Below, one piece after another: positions 13,418-19,331 of a stretch of DNA of 19,331 bases. Below the pieces are notes generated by a model. The model was not told the DNA's origin. It worked only from the letters and a program-made list of their open reading frames with translations, and ran no database searches. The number at the start of each line of letters is the position of its first letter. The stretch's first letter is position 1. This DNA comes from Candidatus Nitrosopumilus sp. GTDB taxonomy: Archaea; Thermoproteota; Nitrososphaeria; Nitrososphaerales; Nitrosopumilaceae. The position numbers were made by a program, and so were the translations under genes. The stretch lies in NCBI GenBank assembly GCA_013203245.1, contig JABMOR010000056.1, positions 1-19,331 of the forward strand. The letters are read 5' to 3'.

Positions 13418-13930
13418 TTAACCATACATTGACTTGTCAATTGTTGCATCTGTGGTATTATTTTGTGTTGAAAATTCACTGAAATTAGATCGAAGAATTT
13501 TTTGGACGTGTCCTGATACTCTTGCAACGTTATCCCATGTATTGTGAAATGAAACTCTATCTAGAATTTGCTCATCTACATGGGAAAATATTGCTAAACC
13601 TGCAATATTTTCTCCATCTTTTATCCATTGGTGACCCACATTACATATTGTACAAATCTCACTAATCTCCATTATTGCTTTAGAAAATGATTGATTTTTC
13701 ATTACCAATAATTTTGCATCTTGGGGTGGGAATCGCATATTCACATTAACATGAACTCTGTCTGATCTGTTTGCGTTTTTGCTAATTATGACATTTGATC
13801 CTACATGAAATTGCCAATCTATAATTTTACTTTTCTCTTTAATTTTTTCAGTTTGATCTTCATAATTGATATTTGTAACTTTGATAAATTCTTCAACTAA
13901 CTCTTTCATTTCTTGAGATGTTTTTGTCAT
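13418..13930 (-). CDS. DUF2299-like hypothetical protein (170 aa)
   Basis: An alpha/beta protein starting MTKTSQEMKELVEEFIKVTN. The segment HVNVNMRFPPQDAKLLVMKN resembles the FPP...I.VI.P stretch I recall from the archaeal DUF2299 family, but this match is from memory and weak. It contains ICTICN, a single CxxC. The ATG at 13930 is the only good start. It may be co-transcribed with the downstream 99-aa gene. The function is unknown. Confidence 0.6.
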   Translation of the reverse strand: MTKTSQEMKELVEEFIKVTNINYEDQTEKIKEKSKIIDWQFHVGSNVIISKNANRSDRVHVNVNMRFPPQDAKLLVMKNQSFSKAIMEISEICTICNVGHQWIKDGENIAGLAIFSHVDEQILDRVSFHNTWDNVARVSGHVQKILRSNFSEFSTQNNTTDATIDKSMYG

Positions 13931-13978
13931 GAGTCTAGTTATTACCTGTCAGTATATTCATGTTAAAGAAAAAAAGAA

Positions 13979-14116
13979 TTAATGGCTGTGTCCACAACCA
14001 CAGGAATCATGACCTTCTTGTCCTTGTGATTCGCTTCCTGCACATTTGGAACATTTCTCTGCACCTGTTGGGGAGAAGAAACCAATTCCACATGATACGC
14101 ATTTTTGATTTGACAT
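13979..14116 (-). CDS. Zinc-ribbon protein with metal-binding tail (45 aa)
   Basis: It begins MSNQKCVSCGIGFFSPTGAE with C6/C9 and C22/C25 forming a zinc ribbon, then a Gly/Gln linker and a tail HDSCGCGHSH rich in His and Cys (C39, C41, H36, H43, H45) that could bind a second metal. A TATA-like AATTAAAT lies about 31 nt before the ATG. Its role is unknown; a metal-delivery or sensing function is inference only. Confidence 0.7.
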   Translation of the reverse strand: MSNQKCVSCGIGFFSPTGAEKCSKCAGSESQGQEGHDSCGCGHSH

Positions 14117-14206
14117 AATGTTTGTAAAGAATTGCTGTATTTAATTAATACGCATTATTTAGGCTGATGAAAATAATAAAATTCAGAATTATTTGGGTGA
14201 CTATTA

Positions 14207-14527
14207 TTAGTCCTTTTTTTGAAATACTCTGTATTCTCCGATAATTGAGTTACACTTGTGACAAGTGTATTGACCTCTTTCTATCAAAGTTAATCCATCT
14301 GCAACTACTTCGTTTGGTTGTTCTTCAATCTGTATCTGAGTTGGACCGTCAAACTCTGAATTGCATTGTTTACAAAAGTGTTTCAGCATTTTTGCTGTAC
14401 CTAACTTCTCAAGTGATGACAAAAAATGTTTATCCATATTTGGAACAAGTTTTGATTTGGTTACCTGCTCGTCAGTTAGTTCTGCATTTATCCATCCGCC
14501 TGATCCTGCTAATTGAATTTCTGTCAA
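14207..14527 (-). CDS. Conserved zinc-binding hypothetical protein (106 aa)
   Basis: Starts at TTG 14527 (MTEIQLAGSGGWINAELTDE) with a TATTTTAATA box about 30 nt upstream. It has a zinc-ribbon C-terminal half with C52/C55 (FCKQCNSEF) and C89/C92 (TCHKCNSII), and an N-terminal part without motifs. The closely spaced Cys pairs and length suggest a regulatory or rubredoxin-type fold. No function is recognised. A terminator-ended transcription unit lies just upstream on the same strand. Confidence 0.7.
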   Translation of the reverse strand: MTEIQLAGSGGWINAELTDEQVTKSKLVPNMDKHFLSSLEKLGTAKMLKHFCKQCNSEFDGPTQIQIEEQPNEVVADGLTLIERGQYTCHKCNSIIGEYRVFQKKD

Positions 14528-14595
14528 TATAATATTGTGTCTGGGTTGCTATTAAAATACTGTTTGAGAATAAAATTTTGCTTATTCTTCCACGG

Positions 14596-14627
14596 AAAAA
14601 AAGTCAGTCTCCTTCACTATGGAGACT
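14596..14627 (-). terminator. Hairpin plus T-run terminator
   Basis: On the minus strand AGTCTCC (14627-14621), an 8-nt loop and GGAGACT (14612-14606) form a 7-bp stem followed by GAC and seven Ts (14602-14596). It looks like a bacterial-style intrinsic terminator. It ends a transcript coming from about 14710, upstream of the 14527 gene, which has its own promoter. Confidence 0.7.
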
Positions 14628-14647
14628 CTAAAAATGCATTAACTAGT

Positions 14648-14710
14648 TTATGTGAGCATTGGGCTCTTCCAGCTAACACCGCGAGATGTCTCTGACTCAT
14701 TGAAACTCAT
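14648..14710 (-). CDS. 20-aa ORF in a terminator-ended small transcript
   Basis: The minus-strand ORF reads MSFNESETSRGVSWKSPMLT and stops 21 nt before the terminator hairpin. A TTTTTTAAC box lies about 25 nt before the ATG within a 23-bp inverted repeat (14715-14737). It may be a microprotein or merely part of a small RNA; an overlapping frame (RHLAVLAGRAQC) also looks protein-like, so the reading frame is uncertain. Confidence 0.35.
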   Translation of the reverse strand: MSFNESETSRGVSWKSPMLT

Positions 14711-14714
14711 ATGT

Positions 14715-14737
14715 CTAGGTTTTTGTTAAAAAACTAG
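14715..14737. repeat. Inverted repeat CTAG-T5 / A5-CTAG over a promoter
   Basis: CTAG, G, five Ts, GTT, five As, A, CTAG: two 9-base arms with one mismatch pair. Its T-rich minus strand contains the putative TATA box of the 20-aa transcript, so it could be an operator. Confidence 0.5.
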
Positions 14738-15019
14738 AATTAAAATTAATTACTTTTAGGTTAAATTTCTAAACGTTCGATCAAATGGAATTACACGTGT
14801 TGGTGATTATGGGGTGTTTTTCTTCCCAAATCTTGTTCACATTTTAACAAGAAACAGCTTCATAATTCGGCAATGTTCATCAAATTTGAGGAAATCAGAG
14901 AGAACCCGTTGATATAATCATCAGCATAATACCTGCATTTTTCAATGTAATTAACACTTTGAATTTATCCTTGGATTTGATGATTGTTTTTAGACGTAGT
15001 TTAATTTGAAATTTAGAAC
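14738..15019. other. Gap without a recognised gene
   Basis: AT-rich DNA with only very short ORFs (a 20-codon plus-strand ORF starting MELHVLVIMGCFSSQ, a 14-codon one starting MFIKFEEIRENP) and one minus-strand frame without a start codon (about 14895-15010). Together with 14711-14737 it makes a stretch of about 310 bases with no supportable gene. No tRNA or CRISPR is visible. Confidence 0.5.
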
Positions 15020-15454
15020 TTAATCTTCCTTAATTTTTTTATTTGCACGTTCATACAGTATCCTTGCTTCTTGCCATGAATACCATACCAAGTTCCATGT
15101 CAAATCATCTATTTCTTGACGTTGCTTTTCTGTGATTTGATTGTTTTTTAGATTGTAAATTATTTTTCCACGCATAGTTCCTAATCTGACTCCTAACATG
15201 ACACATTCTCTTTGATTTTTGGGCAATGTTTTTCCTTTGAATCCATCAGGAACAGAATCAAAAGTATCAAAGTGTTCTGGTTTCCATTGAAATTTTGATT
15301 TACTAAAAACTTCTAGAATTAATGATATTGTGTCATAATCTAGTTTTTTCTTATCTAGTTTTTCTTTAATTAAATCCTCAGAAACTTTTTTTATTTCTCT
15401 ACTAAGTTTTTCCTCTAATTCTTTCAAAGGGTCTGACCTGGAATTTTCTATCAT
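15020..15454 (-). CDS. Helical hypothetical protein (144 aa)
   Basis: Mainly alpha-helical, charged protein starting MIENSRSDPLKELEEKLSRE and ending NKKIKED, with a Trp-containing centre (FQWKPEHFDTF) and WNLVWYSWQEARILYERA near the C-terminus. It has one Cys and no catalytic motif. The ATG at 15454 is 30 nt after a CTTAAGTTCA box, indicating a leaderless mRNA. No family is recognised. Confidence 0.75.
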   Translation of the reverse strand: MIENSRSDPLKELEEKLSREIKKVSEDLIKEKLDKKKLDYDTISLILEVFSKSKFQWKPEHFDTFDSVPDGFKGKTLPKNQRECVMLGVRLGTMRGKIIYNLKNNQITEKQRQEIDDLTWNLVWYSWQEARILYERANKKIKED

Positions 15455-15474
15455 TACTATATTGGGTCAAATTT

Positions 15475-15484
15475 TGAACTTAAG
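15475..15484 (-). promoter_or_regulatory. CTTAAGTTCA promoter box (minus strand)
   Basis: Same 10-mer as before 8575 and 8817, 30 nt before the ATG at 15454. Confidence 0.55.
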
Positions 15485-15505
15485 CGTATAGATTAACGCC
15501 TAAAA

Positions 15506-15622
15506 TTATCTTTTACTCTCTTTTTGTCTTATTCTATTACATCTATCACAGAGTTTGAAATTTTTACCGATTCCTCTAGAACTTCTACAAGACGTCCCGC
15601 ATTTTTTACATATGTAATCCAT
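15506..15622 (-). CDS. Zinc-ribbon protein (38 aa)
   Basis: The ORF begins MDYICKKCGTSCRSSRGIGK and has C5/C8, C12 and C25/C28 (KLCDRCNRI), a small zinc ribbon, with a basic tail (RQKESKR). It resembles short nucleic-acid-binding ribbons. A CTTAAG-containing box lies 31 nt upstream. The downstream minus-strand gene at 15020 has its own box, so they are probably separate transcripts. Confidence 0.7.
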   Translation of the reverse strand: MDYICKKCGTSCRSSRGIGKNFKLCDRCNRIRQKESKR

Positions 15623-15643
15623 GTGTAAATCGTTTAAAATCTA

Positions 15644-15653
15644 CAGACTTAAG
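15644..15653 (-). promoter_or_regulatory. CTTAAGTCTG promoter box (minus strand)
   Basis: A CTTAAGT box 31 nt before the ATG at 15622. It is a variant of the CTTAAGTTCA box. Confidence 0.45.
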
Positions 15654-15730
15654 ACTATTGAATAATTTGGGCATTAGTAAAAACTCAAGAAAACCAGTAG
15701 ATTCTTATCTAAAAATTTTAGGCAAATTAC

Positions 15731-16642
15731 ATGGCCATTATTAAGAATAATTCCCCTGTACTCTTCTTCTATAATAATTCAAAAAAATGGTTGACAAAAA
15801 TTTCTAAAAAAGAATCTTTTCACACTCACATCGGTGTACTCAAACATGCTGATGCAATTGGCAAAGAGTACGGTTCTAGATTAATGACAAACAAGGACAA
15901 GTATGTCTATCTTTTAGAGCCAACAATGTATGATTATGTGATGAAAATTCAACATGGAACACAAATTGTCTACCCTAAAGATATCGGATACATTGTTGCA
16001 AGAGCTGGAATCGGTGACGGCCAAAAAATCTTAGAAATTGGAACTGGTAGTGGCTCATTGACTTCTTTTGTAGCTAGTATTGTAAAACCTCGTGGACATG
16101 TATACACCTTTGATGTGGATGAAAACTTTATGAAAATAGCTGAAAAAAATATCAAAAAAGCAGGAGTTTCAAAATATGTCACTCAACATAATATGGATTT
16201 GAAGACTGCTAAAAAAATGCCTTTGGAAGATATGGATGTGGCATTTATTGATTTAGGGGATCCTTGGACTGTAATTCCACAAGTTAGACAGATGCTAAAA
16301 GGAAGTGGATGTTTATTTGCTATTTGTCCTACCATGAATCAATTAGAAAAATTAACGATTGCACTAGTTGAAAATGAATTTACTGACATTGAATCTACTG
16401 AACATATTATACGAACTATTGAAGCTAGAGAAGGAAAAACAAGACATTCCTTCCAAGGAATTGGTCATACCACTTATCTTTGCTTTGCAAGAAAAGCCTT
16501 TTTTGGAAGAGAAGCTCGAAAAGCTGCAGAAAAATTAAAACTTTCTGAAATTCCTTCAAAGACTCCTTCAAAGACTCCTTCAAAAACCGTCAAAAAAACT
16601 AGTTCTAAAACAACAAAAAAGACCTCCAAAAAATCTGCCTAG
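15731..16642 (+). CDS. trmI: tRNA (adenine-N1)-methyltransferase TrmI with Lys-rich tail
   Basis: SAM-dependent methylase that, in archaea, modifies A57/A58 in the T-loop of tRNA. The 303-residue protein has an N-terminal beta domain (VLKHADAIGKEYGSRL), the YPKDIGYIVARAGI region and the SAM motif ILEIGTGSGS (100-109), followed by FDVDENF and IDLGDPW for cofactor and substrate. The last 30 residues are an unusual Lys/Ser/Thr/Pro tail with three PSKT repeats (12-bp DNA repeat 16553-16588), which may add tRNA affinity. ATG at 15731 is supported by a TATA-like AAATTTTAGG about 25 nt upstream. The downstream nnrD gene follows after 56 bp. Confidence 0.9.
   Translation: MAIIKNNSPVLFFYNNSKKWLTKISKKESFHTHIGVLKHADAIGKEYGSRLMTNKDKYVYLLEPTMYDYVMKIQHGTQIVYPKDIGYIVARAGIGDGQKILEIGTGSGSLTSFVASIVKPRGHVYTFDVDENFMKIAEKNIKKAGVSKYVTQHNMDLKTAKKMPLEDMDVAFIDLGDPWTVIPQVRQMLKGSGCLFAICPTMNQLEKLTIALVENEFTDIESTEHIIRTIEAREGKTRHSFQGIGHTTYLCFARKAFFGREARKAAEKLKLSEIPSKTPSKTPSKTVKKTSSKTTKKTSKKSA
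16553..16588 (+). repeat. 12-bp coding repeat (PSKT x3)
   Basis: CCTTCAAAGACT occurs twice, then CCTTCAAAAACC, encoding three PSKT units in the TrmI tail. Such slippage-prone repeats vary between strains. Confidence 0.9.
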
Positions 16643-16698
16643 CCCTTTCTTCATACTTTAAAACAAGATTTATTCATCCATTTTTTAGAGTGTGTTGT

Positions 16699-17562
16699 AT
16701 GGTGAGAGAGAATCTAACTCAATCTATTGTTAAAAAATTCATTCCTGCCCGAAAATCTAAATCCCGAAAAGGTGACAATGGTATTGTTCTAGTTGTTGGT
16801 GGAAGCTACATTTACCATGGTGCGCCAATTTTGTCTTCACTTGCTGCATTGAAATGCGGCACTGATCTTGTTTATACATGTGTTCCAAAAGTCAACGTCA
16901 CTCCGACACGTGCAATTTCACCAAACTTGATAGTGATTCCTCTAGTTGATCAAAAACTAACTTTGGGTGCAGTAAACAAATTGATTGGAGCTTTGCCTCG
17001 TAATTTACATTCAGCAACAATTGGAATGGGGCTTGCAATACAAGAGAAAAATTCTTTGTTACATTTTGTAAAATCTTTGTTAGATAGAGATGTGAGATTA
17101 TCTTTAGATGCAAGTGCACTAATTCCTGATGTTTTACCCCTTTTAGCAAACAAGAATGTTGTAGTAACTCCGCATGCAGGAGAATTCAAGAGATTGTTTG
17201 GGGATGTTCCGTCTGATTCTAAAAATGAACGAATCAAACTTGTAGAAACCAAAGCAAAAGAATTTGGAATTACGGTTTTGCTAAAAGGCTCAACTGATGT
17301 TGTATCTGACGGTACTACCACGTATCTTAATGAGAAAAAAACTCCTGCAATGACAGTTGGTGGAACTGGTGATGTTCTTTCTGGATTAGTTGCAGGATTA
17401 TTATCAAATAATAGAAATTCTTTAGAGTCTGCAGCTGCGGCCACATTCATCAATGGATTGGCAGGTAAAGCTGCCCAAAAACGATTAGGATTACACATGA
17501 CTTCTATGGATCTTTTAGATGACATTCCAACTGTAATGAAGCCTTTTGATAAAATAGTGTGA
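16699..17562 (+). CDS. nnrD: ADP/ATP-dependent NAD(P)H-hydrate dehydratase
   Basis: Repairs hydrated NADH/NADPH, using a nucleotide triphosphate or ADP, with a ribokinase-like fold. The protein has the YjeF C-terminal family motifs: KGDNGIVLVVGGS, VVVTPHAGEFKRLFG and the active-site stretch TVGGTGDVLSGLVAGLL, where the Asp of GTGD is catalytic. About 287 residues from ATG 16699; a GTG at 16690 would add three residues (MCC) and is less likely, as a TATA-like GATTTATTC lies about 30 nt before the ATG. The epimerase (YjeF N-domain) is not fused here. Its stop overlaps the M20 gene start (GTGA), so the two are one operon. Confidence 0.92.
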   Translation: MVRENLTQSIVKKFIPARKSKSRKGDNGIVLVVGGSYIYHGAPILSSLAALKCGTDLVYTCVPKVNVTPTRAISPNLIVIPLVDQKLTLGAVNKLIGALPRNLHSATIGMGLAIQEKNSLLHFVKSLLDRDVRLSLDASALIPDVLPLLANKNVVVTPHAGEFKRLFGDVPSDSKNERIKLVETKAKEFGITVLLKGSTDVVSDGTTTYLNEKKTPAMTVGGTGDVLSGLVAGLLSNNRNSLESAAAATFINGLAGKAAQKRLGLHMTSMDLLDDIPTVMKPFDKIV

Positions 17563-18920
17563 CTAGAATGATTCCAACGAAACATGTAGATGCTCACTTG
17601 GATGAACTTGTTTCAGATTTACAGACATTAATTCGTCAACCAAGCGTTTCAGCAAAAAATGAGGGAATTGAAGAATGTGCAACTCTTGTTCAAAAGTTAT
17701 TAAAACAATCTGGAGTCAAATCAGAAATTTTACGATTAAAGAAAGGCGTTGCACCAATAGTTTTTGGTGAGGTGAAATCAAAACAAAATCCAAAAAAAAC
17801 TCTAATGTTTTACAATCATTATGATGTTCAACCTGCAGAACCATTTGATTTATGGGATGATCCTCCATTCAGTGGCACTAGAAAAGGAAACAAAATTTTT
17901 GGACGAGGTGCAACTGACGATAAGGGTGAATTAATCACTAGAATCAAAGCTGTTGAAGCATGTTTGAAAACAACAGGCGATGTACCTTGTAACATAAAAT
18001 TTGTAATTGAAGGAGAAGAAGAAACTGGCAGTGCTCACATTGAAGAATATTTAAAAAAATACAAAAAGAAATTTTCTTGTGATGGTGTAATCTGGGAATT
18101 TGGTTACGTTGATGCAAAAAATAGACCTATCATAGGGCTTGGAATGAAAGGGTTACTCTTTGTTGAATTATCTGTAAAAGAATCCATTAGAGACGCACAT
18201 TCAAGTTTGGCAGTATTAATTAAAAATCCTGCATGGCGATTAATTGAGGCTGTACACACACTTCGAAATTCTGATGGAAAAATTCTCATCAAAGACTGGT
18301 ACAAGGAAGTATCCTCTTTATCCAAAAATGATTTGAACATAATTCAAAGAGAGCCATTTGATGAAACTGTGTTCAAAAAAGAATTTGGAATCAAATCGTT
18401 TGTAGGTAATATGAAAGGAATGGATGCAAAAAAGGCAATGGTCGGAGGGGCCACATGTAATATTGCAGGATTTGTATCTGGTTATACGGGAGATGGTGCA
18501 AAAACGGTTCTTCCTGGAAATGCATTGGTGAAAATAGACTTTAGATTAATTCCTAAAATGGATCCCAAAAAACAGGTATTACGATTAAAAAATCACCTAA
18601 AATCAAAAGGATTCTCCGATGTTGACATCAAAGTTTACCATGGTGAGGCAGCTGCGAGAACCGATTCTTCTCACCCATTTGTATCCCAAGTAAAAGATGC
18701 TGCAGACAAGTCATTTGGCAAATCCATTCTAAATGTTTCAAATGCAGGTACTGGTCCGATGTATCCGTTTGTTGAAATTCTAAACGTCCCCTGTATCTCT
18801 ATAGGCAGCACATACATGTTTTCACGAATTCATTCGCCAAATGAATTTGCAAGAATTGATTTGTTAAAGAAAACTACAAAGTGTATGTGTGAGATTATGA
18901 ATAATTTTGGAAATTCCTAG
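17559..18920 (+). CDS. M20-family metallopeptidase
   Basis: Zinc-dependent hydrolase of the ArgE/DapE/carboxypeptidase-G2 type. The 453-residue protein has the first metal ligand in FYNHYDVQPAE (H87, catalytic D89), bridging Asp in GATDDKGEL (D120), the catalytic/ligand Glu pair in EGEEETGS (about E153/E154) and the final His in FSRIHSPNEF (H425). The dimerisation insert lies between. The start overlaps the nnrD stop in GTGA, a typical translationally coupled start; ATG at 17568 is an alternative. Likely a dipeptidase or N-acyl amino-acid hydrolase; substrate unknown. Why it is coupled with nnrD is unclear. Confidence 0.9.
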   Translation: MTRMIPTKHVDAHLDELVSDLQTLIRQPSVSAKNEGIEECATLVQKLLKQSGVKSEILRLKKGVAPIVFGEVKSKQNPKKTLMFYNHYDVQPAEPFDLWDDPPFSGTRKGNKIFGRGATDDKGELITRIKAVEACLKTTGDVPCNIKFVIEGEEETGSAHIEEYLKKYKKKFSCDGVIWEFGYVDAKNRPIIGLGMKGLLFVELSVKESIRDAHSSLAVLIKNPAWRLIEAVHTLRNSDGKILIKDWYKEVSSLSKNDLNIIQREPFDETVFKKEFGIKSFVGNMKGMDAKKAMVGGATCNIAGFVSGYTGDGAKTVLPGNALVKIDFRLIPKMDPKKQVLRLKNHLKSKGFSDVDIKVYHGEAAARTDSSHPFVSQVKDAADKSFGKSILNVSNAGTGPMYPFVEILNVPCISIGSTYMFSRIHSPNEFARIDLLKKTTKCMCEIMNNFGNS

Positions 18921-19331
18921 TGCAGACATCTAGGTAATTTTTTAATGATTTGGGCAAGTGATATTCTGCCCGGTCCTACTATCATAATTGTTAATGCTGA
19001 TGCAAGTAAAATTAAATCTATTTCAACTCCTCCTTTCCCTGTAATGCTTGACGCACCTTTCACAATGAAAATTGCACCTAACATGATGATTGAAATTAAT
19101 GATGCCGATAATCTACTGAGAACTCCAATTACAATTAAAATTCCTGGAACTAATTCAGCTAATGCGATGGGAATTTGTAACTCTACTGGTAATCCCATGT
19201 TTGGCATATTCTCTGCAAATCCTGGACTGAATTTTGAGATTCCATGAAGTATAAAGATCACACCGATTGCAGATCTTAAACCCATAAAGACAACATCGTT
19301 TAGAATTTTTTCTCTAATTTCAGCAGAAGCC
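18917..19331 (-). CDS. DoxX-family membrane protein (5' end probably outside window)
   Basis: Four hydrophobic segments and the DoxX signature VIFILHGISKFSPGFAENMP followed by ALAELVPGILIVIGV. Members are small membrane proteins, some linked to quinone oxidases or thiosulphate oxidation; role here unknown. The frame has an ATG at 19285 (122 aa), but it is open to the window edge (EIREKILNDVVFMGLR), and that N-terminus precedes the first TM in the way usual for the family, so the start is probably beyond the window. It converges on the M20 gene with a 4-bp overlap of stops. Confidence 0.85.
   Translation of the reverse strand, partial: ASAEIREKILNDVVFMGLRSAIGVIFILHGISKFSPGFAENMPNMGLPVELQIPIALAELVPGILIVIGVLSRLSASLISIIMLGAIFIVKGASSITGKGGVEIDLILLASALTIMIVGPGRISLAQIIKKLPRCLH

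Noticed and set aside
14513..14695. 60-codon plus-strand ORF
   Set aside because: It crosses the minus-strand terminator hairpin and the promoter of the 14527 gene, has no promoter and an odd composition; treated as a chance ORF.
14895..15010. Minus-strand frame with protein-like text (KDKFKVLITLKNAGIMLMII)
   Set aside because: It has no start codon and begins after a stop inside the 15020 gene end; could be a gene remnant but cannot be supported.
1..19331. tRNA genes, CRISPR arrays, insertion sequences
   Set aside because: No cloverleaf-type T-arm with flanking stems, no regularly spaced repeats with unique spacers, and no transposase-like protein was seen.

Overview
The window is AT-rich archaeal DNA, most likely from a Nitrosopumilus-like ammonia-oxidising thaumarchaeon (Nitrososphaerota). 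This rests on an archaeal-type ArgRS, an archaeal TrmI, the AMMECR1/MEMO/radical-SAM trio, many thaumarchaeal-type small zinc-ribbon proteins, a DUF6659-like protein beside a lone receiver protein, and many genes whose TATA-like box lies 25-31 nt before the start codon, as expected for leaderless mRNAs. No organism name can be proven from the sequence alone.

Layout. 1-1411: the 3' part of argS, followed by a 23-bp tandem inverted repeat. 1412-4170: a small-gene island with at least ten short ORFs, several absent from a length-filtered ORF list, plus a DUF151 nuclease-like gene. It also holds a candidate structured ncRNA (about 1917-2005) and two near-identical 36-bp promoter/operator elements. 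4427-4888: an Hsp20 chaperone. 5067-7641: the AmmeMemoRadiSam cluster, with amrS divergent from amrA-amrB. 7675-9690: a second small-protein island with Cys-rich, acidic and membrane proteins and a short paralogue of an upstream gene. 9747-10811: a six-TM membrane protein with a predicted extracytoplasmic domain. 10958-13062: a small acidic protein, a SHOCT-domain protein, a DUF6659-like protein, a five-copy 13-bp repeat and a response regulator. 13070-15622: a run of minus-strand hypothetical and zinc-ribbon genes with a small terminator-ended transcription unit (about 14596-14737). 15731-18920: TrmI, NnrD (NAD(P)HX repair) and an M20 metallopeptidase, the last two overlapping by four bases. 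18917-19331: a DoxX-family membrane protein that probably runs off the window edge.

How it works together. The housekeeping genes cover tRNA charging and methylation, protein folding and nicotinamide-cofactor repair. Between them lie two dense clusters of tiny monocistronic genes, often with their own TATA box; several share the box CTTAAGTTCA or the 36-bp element. The most novel signals are the ncRNA candidate, the shared 36-bp element, the shared small-gene promoter box and the small terminator-ended minus-strand unit.
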